The position numbers and the translations under genes were made by a program. Of a DNA stretch of 19,969 bases, positions 1-6,419 are shown in pieces. The notes beneath the pieces are model-generated. The model had not been told where the DNA came from. It did not search any database and saw only the letters and a list, made by a program, of their open reading frames with translations. The stretch is taken from positions 1 to 19,969 of the forward strand of contig DATABA010000088.1 in NCBI GenBank assembly GCA_036259835.1, written 5' to 3'. Source of the DNA: JALYGK01 sp036259835. Its GTDB lineage: Bacteria > Actinomycetota > UBA4738. Position 1 is the stretch's first letter. Each line of letters opens with the position of its first letter.

Positions 1-523
1 CGCCTCGCCGGTCGCGCTCGAGCTCGCCGCCCCACCGGCGCGGCGTCGACCGACCAAGCCCGACGGCCGCAAGGGCCGCCGAGTTCGCCGTTCCTTGGTG
101 AAACGACGACTCGATCAACAGCACCGGTCGATCGGGCGAAAAAGCGTCGAGCATCGAGCGGGTTGGTCGCCGGCCGCCCTTCGCGATTGCGGCGTCGTAG
201 CCCCAGCCGACGATCCAGGCGCCCTCGCGAACGGTCCGCGCGTGTTCGCGTAGCCGTGCGACGGCCTCCTGCGGCGACCGGGCGCCGCTGCAATCGGTCC
301 AGCGGAGGGTGGCCGCTGCCTGAAGCATGTGCTGGTGCGAATCGATGAGGCCCGGAATGACGACCGCGTCGGTGAAGTCGACCGGCTCGGTTCGAAACCA
401 CTGCGGAATCAACGCCGGAGCGCCCATCCATTCGATGCGGCTGCCATTGACAACCATCGCGGTCGGTCCGGGCCGCGGAGGATCGCCTGCGAAAATGATA
501 CTGGCGAGGATGACGGTGCTCAT
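1..523 (-). CDS. YtcJ-like metal-dependent amidohydrolase, N-terminal part (truncated by window edge)
   Basis: The reverse strand reads open from an ATG at 523-521 to the left edge, giving 174 residues of a protein whose family is usually above 500 residues. The start MSTVILASIIFAGD, followed by a short beta-rich segment and PGLIDSHQHML (His63 and His65 as the first metal-binding HxH), is the amidohydrolase superfamily entry motif. The later WIVGWGYD and SPDRPVLLIES segments are typical of the YtcJ/amidohydrolase_3 subfamily. These are predicted cytoplasmic hydrolases of C-N bonds with poorly known substrates; none can be named here. The remaining metal ligands lie outside the window. No strong ribosome binding site precedes the ATG, but no other in-frame start fits the homologous N-terminus better. 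It is divergent from the next gene across 86 bases. Confidence 0.88.
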   Translation of the reverse strand, partial: MSTVILASIIFAGDPPRPGPTAMVVNGSRIEWMGAPALIPQWFRTEPVDFTDAVVIPGLIDSHQHMLQAAATLRWTDCSGARSPQEAVARLREHARTVREGAWIVGWGYDAAIAKGGRRPTRSMLDAFSPDRPVLLIESSFHQGTANSAALAAVGLGRSTPRRWGGELERDRRG

Positions 524-533
524 ACCGGCCGCG

Positions 534-574
534 TCCGTCCGCGTTGGAGCACCGAGCGACCATCCGTCCGCGTT
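534..574. repeat. 12-bp direct repeat in a divergent intergenic region
   Basis: TCCGTCCGCGTT occurs at 534-545 and again at 563-574, 29 bases start to start, between the divergent amidohydrolase and glycosyltransferase-like genes. It may be a tandem operator or a chance product of GC-rich sequence; no regulator can be named. Confidence 0.35.
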
Positions 575-609
575 TGACGACCTGTGAGAGAGGGGACCGT
601 GGATTCGGC

Positions 610-1317
610 ATGACCGACGTCGTGCTTTCCGTCTGCATCCTGGCCGTGCACGAGCGGCGAGACCGCGTCACGCGCGTCATGGAACAGCTCGGCGCGCCCG
701 CAGCGAACGTCGACGTCGTGTTCGACGAGCGTCGTGACGGGCCGTGGCTCGCCGGGCAGGAGGCCTGGGAAAGACGGTCCCAGGGTGCGACGCATCATCT
801 CGTCCTGGAGGACGACGCGCTCCCGTGTGGTGACCTGTACGAGGGAACGAAGGCGATGCTTCGCGCCGTCCCGGATGCGCCGGTCATGCTGTACGCGACA
901 ACGCCGCCGGGCGCCGACGCGGCCTACAGGGAGGCGCTGGCGACCGGGCGACACTGGGTTCGGACGCACGGCTTCTGGACGGTGGCGCCTGTTCTCCCCG
1001 TCGAACTCATCGACCCGATATTCGACTGGGCGCGGAACCATACCCGGCCGGATTGGGAGGATTCTTACGACAAGCGCCTTTCGGTCGCCGTACAGGTCCT
1101 CGGGATCAAGAGCATGGTTGCGGTGCCATCTCCGGTTTCTCACGACTGGTCCATTCCCTCCATCCGGGGTCACGATCACATGAAGGACTCCTGGCCCGCG
1201 ATTCCATCGCTCGGGGCCGCTTCGGCGCTCGGGATCGACTGGAGGCGGGGAGCCGACGATCCGGTGATCGACGAGGGGTTGAACTCCGTGGAGATGTACC
1301 GCGCGTGGATCGTGTGA
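610..1317 (+). CDS. Glycosyltransferase-like protein (GT-A-type, phage-associated type)
   Basis: A 235-residue protein. The N-terminus is a hydrophobic beta strand (VVLSVCILAVHERRDRV) followed by VDVVFDERRDGPW and then THHLVLEDDALPC at residues 61-73. The acidic E67-D68-D69 cluster sits where GT-A glycosyltransferases carry the DxD metal/nucleotide-sugar motif. This layout (short Rossmann-like start, a phrase naming an observed event, 'LEDDxLPC') resembles small putative glycosyltransferases of actinobacteria and their phages. Donor and acceptor are unknown. The ATG at 610 is chosen because the homologous strand begins there. A purine-rich GAGAGGGGA (588-596) lies about 13 bases upstream, farther than ideal. 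The gene is first in a run of same-strand genes and lies 34 bases before the DUF4328 gene. The fold assignment is moderately sure and the enzymatic role is inference. Confidence 0.72.
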   Translation: MTDVVLSVCILAVHERRDRVTRVMEQLGAPAANVDVVFDERRDGPWLAGQEAWERRSQGATHHLVLEDDALPCGDLYEGTKAMLRAVPDAPVMLYATTPPGADAAYREALATGRHWVRTHGFWTVAPVLPVELIDPIFDWARNHTRPDWEDSYDKRLSVAVQVLGIKSMVAVPSPVSHDWSIPSIRGHDHMKDSWPAIPSLGAASALGIDWRRGADDPVIDEGLNSVEMYRAWIV

Positions 1318-1334
1318 GGTTCGGAACGAATCGC

Positions 1335-1340
1335 TATGGT
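1335..1340 (+). promoter_or_regulatory. Possible -10 element before the DUF4328 gene
   Basis: TATGGT fits TANNNT and ends 11 bases before the ATG at 1352. No convincing -35 is seen, and there is no clear Shine-Dalgarno in the 34-base gap. Confidence 0.25.
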
Positions 1341-1351
1341 CGAAAGCCGTC

Positions 1352-2263
1352 ATGAACGACGCCGACGCCTCGGAGGCCCGGCCGGGCGAAGGAGCCATTC
1401 GCTTCAGCCATTCGGGGTACCGCTACCTGCTCGGGTTTGGAACCGACTTCTTCGGGATCTGGGACCGCGAGCAGCCCGGAGGCCCCGTCCTCCGTTTCCC
1501 CCGAACCGACGAAGGTTGGGACCGGGCCTGGTACGAGTACGTCTCCAGAGAGAAGCACAACGTCGAGGTTCTGGCGCCCGGAGTGGCGTACGCGTCGGCG
1601 CGAACCCGAGGACGCTGGGCCAGGGGGCTTCTGTATCTGCACGTTGCCGGAGCCTTCGCCACGGCCTGCGCTCTCGTGTTTGAGGTGGTTCGGCTCGCGG
1701 GAGCCTCCGCCGGGTCCGCGTCGCTGCTTCGGGAGATCGAGGAGCAAACACCGGGTCTGCTCGCGCTGCTTTTCTTCATCGGCTTTTATCCGGCTCCAGC
1801 AGCGATCGCGTGGCTCCTCTGGCAGCACCGTGCCCACCGGAACCTCGCGGCGCTGGGAGCCACGGAGCTCCATTACACGCCCGGGTGGGTGGTGGCGTGG
1901 TGGTTCGTTCCCTTTGCGGTGTTCGTCATGCCGTACCGCACCATGAGGGAGCTGTGGAAGGCGAGTGATCCGGATGCCGGTGAAGCAGCGTGGAAGCAGC
2001 TCCCGACGCCGCGCCTGCTTCCGCTGTGGTGGGGAGTCTGGCTGGGAGGCCTGGTTTTCCTGGTCATCGCGGCGCCGTTCGGCCGCGCCGGCGACGTCGC
2101 AAGCCTGACGACGGAAGCGGCCTTGGGGGTCGCCTCAGCGCTCGCGATCGCGGTTGCCGGCGTCCTGGCCGCCAGAGTGGCCCGTCACATCGACGCTCGC
2201 CAGGAGCTGAGGCATGCAAAGGTCGGTTCTTCGATCGGGTACATGATCCGGCCCCCGACGTGA
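1352..2263 (+). CDS. DUF4328 domain membrane protein
   Basis: A 303-residue protein. Residues 1-85 are soluble and contain an unassigned segment (YRYLLGFGTDFFGIWDRE, then a tryptophan/tyrosine-rich stretch). The rest holds about five membrane helices, near residues 91-116, 131-152, 172-190, 223-244 and 255-278. The core W-x2-RAHRN-x2-ALGA, then YTPGWVVAWWFVPFAVFVMPYRTMRELW, is the DUF4328 signature common in actinobacteria. The function of this family is unknown. The N-terminal segment is predicted cytoplasmic and may be a small ligand- or protein-binding module. The gene lies 34 bases after the glycosyltransferase-like gene and 24 before a hydrolase; cotranscription is possible but not tightly coupled. 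The ATG at 1352 is the first start consistent with the soluble segment. Confidence 0.82.
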   Translation: MNDADASEARPGEGAIRFSHSGYRYLLGFGTDFFGIWDREQPGGPVLRFPRTDEGWDRAWYEYVSREKHNVEVLAPGVAYASARTRGRWARGLLYLHVAGAFATACALVFEVVRLAGASAGSASLLREIEEQTPGLLALLFFIGFYPAPAAIAWLLWQHRAHRNLAALGATELHYTPGWVVAWWFVPFAVFVMPYRTMRELWKASDPDAGEAAWKQLPTPRLLPLWWGVWLGGLVFLVIAAPFGRAGDVASLTTEAALGVASALAIAVAGVLAARVARHIDARQELRHAKVGSSIGYMIRPPT

Positions 2264-2287
2264 TCTCGGCCGAATGGGATTTGCACC

Positions 2288-3079
2288 ATGGCTGAGGTTC
2301 GCACCGAAGATGCGCTTCTCCATGTCGAGGTCGAAGGGGAGGGTGAGCCGGTCAGCGTCCTCGCCCACGGCCTGACCAGCTCCTGCCTGGAGCTCGCCCA
2401 GCTCACGCCGTTCGTTCCCGGGACGAAGATCCGGTTCTGTTTCCGGGGGCACGGTCACAGCTCGTCGCCCGAACGCGGGTATCGGTTCGCGGACTTTGCT
2501 CGCGACGTGCGCGCCGTCGCCGACGCGTATGGGGCGGACGTGGCGTTCGGGACCTCGTTGGGAGCCGGAGCCATCAGTCATCTCGTGGCCTACCAGGATC
2601 CCAATCGGTTCAAGAAGCTCGTCTTTCTCCTTCCGGCCGGGATCGATCGGCCGTTTCGACACAAGGACCGGTTGCTCAGGACTGCCGCGCTCGTTGACGG
2701 TAAGTCCCAAGAGGAGGCGGTGAGAGCGCTGCTTTCCGATCCGGCTCGGCTCGCCAACTACGGGGACATGCCGTGGCTCCGCGAGTTCGACCAACGCCTC
2801 CTCCAGGGGCTGAACCCAGTCGGGGTCCCTCGAGCGATTCGCGAGGTGATCGAAGACTGGCCGCTTCGAGATCGCGAGGACATGCGTCGTGTCACCGCTC
2901 CGACGCTTCTGATCTGCCGGGAGGGAGATGAGATTCATCCCGCGGTCGTCGGCCGGATCCTTGCCGAGATCATGCCGAACGCGGAGTTGATGCTCTTCCG
3001 GGACGCCGTGGCGATGTACGAGGGGATTCCGAACATCGTGTCGAAGGTCTCTGACTTCCTCCGCTCGGACGCTTCATGA
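2288..3079 (+). CDS. Alpha/beta hydrolase fold protein lacking an obvious catalytic histidine
   Basis: A 263-residue single-domain alpha/beta hydrolase. Visible landmarks are the oxyanion loop VLAHGLTSS (His27-Gly28), FRGHGHSSSP, the nucleophile elbow GTSLGAG with Ser90, and the acid loop CREGDEIHP with Asp214. In the normal triad a histidine follows the last strand in a GxGHxxxxE context about residue 240. Here that stretch reads LFRDAVAMYEGIPNI and has no histidine; only His217, next to the acid, is close. The protein may therefore be a divergent or non-hydrolytic family member. It is predicted cytoplasmic with no signal peptide. Its last four bases overlap the amidase start as ATGA, which suggests translational coupling and a shared pathway. 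The substrate cannot be named. Confidence 0.85.
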   Translation: MAEVRTEDALLHVEVEGEGEPVSVLAHGLTSSCLELAQLTPFVPGTKIRFCFRGHGHSSSPERGYRFADFARDVRAVADAYGADVAFGTSLGAGAISHLVAYQDPNRFKKLVFLLPAGIDRPFRHKDRLLRTAALVDGKSQEEAVRALLSDPARLANYGDMPWLREFDQRLLQGLNPVGVPRAIREVIEDWPLRDREDMRRVTAPTLLICREGDEIHPAVVGRILAEIMPNAELMLFRDAVAMYEGIPNIVSKVSDFLRSDAS

Positions 3080-4494
3080 CAGGGCTTCGGTACGGCGAGC
3101 TCGAGACAGCCATTCAGATGTTGGGCGCGGTGCGGGCTCGACATGTCGCGCCGGCGGAATTGCTCGAGCGAACCTTCGAGCGGCTGCACCTATGGCAGCC
3201 CGTGACGAACGCTTTCTCGCAAGTCTGGGAAGGTGAAGCGCTGGCGGCGGCGCGCCGTCTGATGTCTGACCCTTCGGGGATGGCGACCGGCGTTCCGCTC
3301 GCCATCAAAGACCTGTTCGACGTGGCGGGACACGAGACCACCGGCTGCTGCGCCGCATATCGGGGGACCAAGGCTGCTGCGGACGCTCCGATCGTCGATC
3401 GGATGCGGCAGGCGGAAATGGTTTTCGTCGGAAAGACGAACCAGCACGAGCTTGCCGCCGGGGGTACCAATCTCGTGTCGGCCTGCGGCCCGACGGCGAA
3501 CCCCTGGAACGCCGACCGGATGACCGGCGGTTCCAGCGGGGGATCCGCCGCCGCGGTGGCGGCTGGTGTGGTGCCGTGGGCCCTGGGGTCGGATACAGGC
3601 GGCTCCATCCGGATCCCCTCTTCGATGTGTGGGACGTTCGGGCTCAAGCCCACGACGGGCCGGCTGCCCCTGCAGGGCCTGATGCCCCTCGCGCCGTCGT
3701 TGGACTGCCCCGGCCCGATTGCCTCCACGGCGGGAGATTTGCGTCTGCTCTATCACCTCATGGTGGGGAGCGACTGGGAGTCGGCCGGCGATGGCGATCG
3801 TCCGGTCGGGCGGCGATGGCGGATCGGTGTTCCAGGCGGGTTTTTCGCGGATCGCGTGCACGCGGACGTGCTCGATCTGGTTCAGAAGGTCGCCACGACG
3901 TTCGAGGCGAGCGGCGCCGAGGTTGAGGCTCTGGACGGTCGCGGCGTCGAGGACAGCCGTCGGGTATGGAGCCGGATTTGCTATCCGGAATTCGGGGCGG
4001 CACATCCCCGGCTCGAAGAGAAGCGAGGTGATGTGGCGCCGACCGTTTGGGCCTGGATCGATGAAGGGCGGCGCCTCACCGTTACGGAACGAGCCGAAGC
4101 GGCGCGGCGCCGCGAGGAAATCCGGCGCTGGTACCGGTCGCAACTCCAGACGTTCGACGCGCTGCTCATTCCCTCGACGCCGTACCCGGCGCCGAACCCG
4201 ACTGACAATGTGATTGATCTGGGCCGGGGAGAAACCGTCGAGGCGGCGGCCGTGGGGCCTGGTTGGATCACGTGCTCCGTCAACCTCGCCGGGCTCCCAG
4301 CCCTGAACCTTCCGGCCGGTCGGTCCGCAGACGGTCTCCCGATAGGCGTATCGCTGGTGGGCGACGAAAACCGGGACGAGGCGCTTTTGGACCTCGCAAG
4401 CCAATGGGAGGCGGCGACGGGCTATCACCCCCGCCGGCCCCAGGTTCCCGTGCCGGGGGCTCCGCTCCGGAGTGCCCCGAAGGATAGGGCATGA
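3076..4494 (+). CDS. Amidase signature (AS) family amidase
   Basis: A 472-residue enzyme of normal family length that hydrolyses a C-N amide bond through a Ser-cisSer-Lys triad. The triad is visible: Lys78 in PLAIKDLFD, Ser153 in TGGSSGGSAAAV and the nucleophile Ser177 in GSDTGGSIRIPSS. The 75- and 24-residue spacings match characterised AS enzymes. The FGLKPTTGRLPLQG segment that follows is also canonical. The C-terminal third (YRSQLQTFDALLIPSTPYPAP, then NLAGLPALNLPAG) is typical of the family. The sequence resembles GatA and allophanate-type amidases, but there are no GatB/GatC neighbours, so a role in Gln-tRNA formation is unlikely. The start overlaps the hydrolase stop and the stop overlaps the transporter start, both as ATGA, placing it in the middle of a three-gene unit. 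The substrate is unknown. Confidence 0.93.
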   Translation: MTGLRYGELETAIQMLGAVRARHVAPAELLERTFERLHLWQPVTNAFSQVWEGEALAAARRLMSDPSGMATGVPLAIKDLFDVAGHETTGCCAAYRGTKAAADAPIVDRMRQAEMVFVGKTNQHELAAGGTNLVSACGPTANPWNADRMTGGSSGGSAAAVAAGVVPWALGSDTGGSIRIPSSMCGTFGLKPTTGRLPLQGLMPLAPSLDCPGPIASTAGDLRLLYHLMVGSDWESAGDGDRPVGRRWRIGVPGGFFADRVHADVLDLVQKVATTFEASGAEVEALDGRGVEDSRRVWSRICYPEFGAAHPRLEEKRGDVAPTVWAWIDEGRRLTVTERAEAARRREEIRRWYRSQLQTFDALLIPSTPYPAPNPTDNVIDLGRGETVEAAAVGPGWITCSVNLAGLPALNLPAGRSADGLPIGVSLVGDENRDEALLDLASQWEAATGYHPRRPQVPVPGAPLRSAPKDRA

Positions 4495-5420
4495 CGTCCG
4501 CACGAAGCGGAGCGACGGAGAAAAGATCCTCGCCCGACCTCGTCGGAGCGCTGTTCATCCTGCTCACGTCGCTTCAGTTCGGGGCGGTGGTGGTTCTGGG
4601 ACGAGTGGCGACTCGAACGGGGCTGCCGGTCCCGTCGTTCCTCGCCGTCCGCTTCGCCGTGGCCGCGGCGATCCTCGCCGTGGTCCTGGCCGCGCTCCGC
4701 ATGCCGCTCCGGGCTTCTCCAGGCGAAGGAATCGGTCTCGTCGGGCTGGGAATGCTGGGCTACGCCGTGGAGGCCGCGTTCTTCTTTGCCGGGCTCCACC
4801 ACGGTACGGCGGCCGCCGTCACGCTTCTGTTCTTCACGTATCCGGTCCTGGTGTCGTTGATCCATCTCATCCTGGGTCGAGGCCTTCCGGGATGGTTGCT
4901 CGGAGGTGCCCTCGGCGCATCGATGGCCGGAACCACGCTTGTGATCGTCGCTGCTGGCGGCGTCGACATCGACGGGACGGGGATTCTCTTCGCACTCGGC
5001 TCGGCGCTGACATTCGCCTTCTATTTGATCGGTGCCGATGCGGTCCTGCGACGAACGAATTCACTTGCCGGTGCCATGTGGGTCAGCGGCTCGGCGTCTC
5101 TGGCCCTGGCGATCTTCGCGCTGCTCACCGGCGCGGCCGAGGTTCCCGCCGGATGGCGGGACTGGGGGCCGGTCCTCGGGACCGGCGCGTTCACGGCGGG
5201 AGCGTTCGTGTCCCTCTTTGCGGGGTTGCGGCGCCTCGGCGCGGTCAGGACGTCAATCATCTCGGCGACCGAGCCACTCACGGCGGCGACCTTCGCCGCG
5301 ATCTTCCTCGGTGAGGTCGTCAGCACGGGGACCGTGTGGGGTGGCGCACTGATCCTCGCCGGCGCTATTGCCGCTTCACTGGCGAGAGCCCGGCCGGCGG
5401 CCGAGCCGCCGATGGTTTAA
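4491..5420 (+). CDS. EamA/DMT-superfamily transporter
   Basis: A 309-residue integral membrane protein with about ten helices arranged as two EamA repeats, roughly residues 15-150 and 160-300. The conserved pattern is visible: an early helix with FGAVVVLGRVATRTGLP, PVLVSLIHLIL at the end of the first repeat, and SIISATEPLTAATFAAIFLGE near the end of the second. The last is the usual EamA phrase for the penultimate helices. DMT proteins export or import small metabolites such as amino acids, purines or drugs; the substrate is not predictable. The ATG overlaps the amidase stop by four bases, so cotranslation with the amidase is likely. The amidase product or substrate is a reasonable guess for the cargo (inference). 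Confidence 0.92.
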   Translation: MTSARSGATEKRSSPDLVGALFILLTSLQFGAVVVLGRVATRTGLPVPSFLAVRFAVAAAILAVVLAALRMPLRASPGEGIGLVGLGMLGYAVEAAFFFAGLHHGTAAAVTLLFFTYPVLVSLIHLILGRGLPGWLLGGALGASMAGTTLVIVAAGGVDIDGTGILFALGSALTFAFYLIGADAVLRRTNSLAGAMWVSGSASLALAIFALLTGAAEVPAGWRDWGPVLGTGAFTAGAFVSLFAGLRRLGAVRTSIISATEPLTAATFAAIFLGEVVSTGTVWGGALILAGAIAASLARARPAAEPPMV

Positions 5421-5421
5421 T
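5416..5421 (+). promoter_or_regulatory. Candidate -10 for a leaderless SDR transcript
   Basis: TTTAAT matches TATAAT at five of six positions, overlaps the transporter stop codon and ends six bases before the SDR ATG at 5428. That ATG has no good Shine-Dalgarno. The spacing suits a transcript that starts at or next to the AUG, as is common in actinobacteria. Confidence 0.4.
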
Positions 5422-5427
5422 CCGACC

Positions 5428-6396
5428 ATGCGAGCGTTCGTCACCGGTGCCACCGGGTTCATCGGTGGTCACCTCGCGGAGAAGCTCCGGTCCCGTGGGG
5501 ACGACGTCGTCGCCCTGGTCCGGAACCGCGATAAGGCGGCGAAGCTTCGCGACATCGGCTGCGAGCTCGTGCAGGGCGACCTGAGCGACGAAGCCGCCAT
5601 CCAAAACGGCGTAACGGGATGCGACTCCGTCTTCCACGTCGGTGCGGTGTACGAGGTCGGTATCCCCGCGTCGAAACGTCCCGCGATGTACGACGCGAAC
5701 GTGCGGGGGACGGAGCGGGTCCTTGACGCCGCGGCGCGCGCCCAGGTTGGTCGCATCGTCTACGTCTCCACGATCAACGTGTTCGGGAACACCCGCGGCA
5801 AGATCGTCGACGAGGAGTACCGGCGACCGAGCGACGACTTCCTTTCGTACTACGACGAGACGAAGTACCTGGCGCACCAGGTCGCGCTGGACCGGATCAG
5901 ACGCGGGTATCCGATCGTGATCGCGCAGCCCGGCGGGGTGTACGGGCCCGGCGACACGTCGCAGATTGCGAACTTCGTCGATCTCATACGAAGGGGGCGG
6001 CTGAAGGCCCTGACCTTCCCGGAAACCGGGTTGAACTTCCTCCACATCGAGGACTGCGTGGACGGAATCGTGTTGGTGCACGACAAGGGCCGCCTCGGTG
6101 AGTCGTATGTCCTGGGAGGGGAGATCACGAACATCGGCGACGCCGTCAAGAGGGTCGCCACGATCCTCCGCCGGAAGCCACCGAGGGTCGTCATTCCGCC
6201 GGCGATGGTCAAGATGTCGATTCCACTCGGGCCGCTCATCGGCAGGGTGATGGGGGTGGGCCCAAACCTTCGCGAATTGATCAAGGCCGCGGACGGCGTC
6301 ACCTATTGGGCGACGGACGCCAAGGCGCGCCGCGAGCTGGGATATTCGCCGCGAGATCTCGATACGGGGTTGCGTCAATACTTGACGAGCGCGTAG
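5428..6396 (+). CDS. Extended SDR: NAD(P)-dependent epimerase/dehydratase or reductase
   Basis: A 322-residue Rossmann-fold protein. The N-terminus MRAFVTGATGFIGGHLAE carries the TGxxGxxG dinucleotide motif (residues 6-13). The active site shows Ser114/Thr115 in VYVSTINVFG and the Tyr142-x3-Lys146 pair in YYDETKYLAHQ. The region PGGVYGPGD and FLHIEDCVDGIVLVHDKG is typical of extended SDRs of the dihydroflavonol reductase / hopanoid-associated HpnA-like group. The exact substrate cannot be told. The ATG at 5428 is preferred over an upstream in-frame start at 5368, which would run back into the transporter gene and add 20 residues before the glycine motif. It lies seven bases after the transporter stop and may also have its own promoter. 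It converges on the cupredoxin gene. Confidence 0.92.
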   Translation: MRAFVTGATGFIGGHLAEKLRSRGDDVVALVRNRDKAAKLRDIGCELVQGDLSDEAAIQNGVTGCDSVFHVGAVYEVGIPASKRPAMYDANVRGTERVLDAAARAQVGRIVYVSTINVFGNTRGKIVDEEYRRPSDDFLSYYDETKYLAHQVALDRIRRGYPIVIAQPGGVYGPGDTSQIANFVDLIRRGRLKALTFPETGLNFLHIEDCVDGIVLVHDKGRLGESYVLGGEITNIGDAVKRVATILRRKPPRVVIPPAMVKMSIPLGPLIGRVMGVGPNLRELIKAADGVTYWATDAKARRELGYSPRDLDTGLRQYLTSA

Positions 6397-6419
6397 ACGC
6401 CGACGCCGAGCGCTCGTCA
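6383..6419. terminator. Inverted repeat across two convergent stop codons
   Basis: TGACGAGCG (6383-6391) pairs perfectly with CGCTCGTCA (6411-6419), enclosing 19 bases. The element spans the SDR stop (6394-6396) and the facing stop at 6417-6419. It lacks T-tracts, so it could be a bidirectional transcription-ending or mRNA-stabilising hairpin rather than a classical terminator. Confidence 0.45.

Noticed and set aside
520..1398. A 292-residue minus-strand open frame
   Set aside because: It is antisense to the glycosyltransferase-like gene and overlaps the start of the amidohydrolase; it has no domain and is typical of GC-rich shadow frames.
3190..4503. A 437-residue open frame on the minus strand
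   Set aside because: It lies entirely antisense to the amidase, whose triad and spacing are exact. The antisense product is arginine-rich with no recognisable domain.
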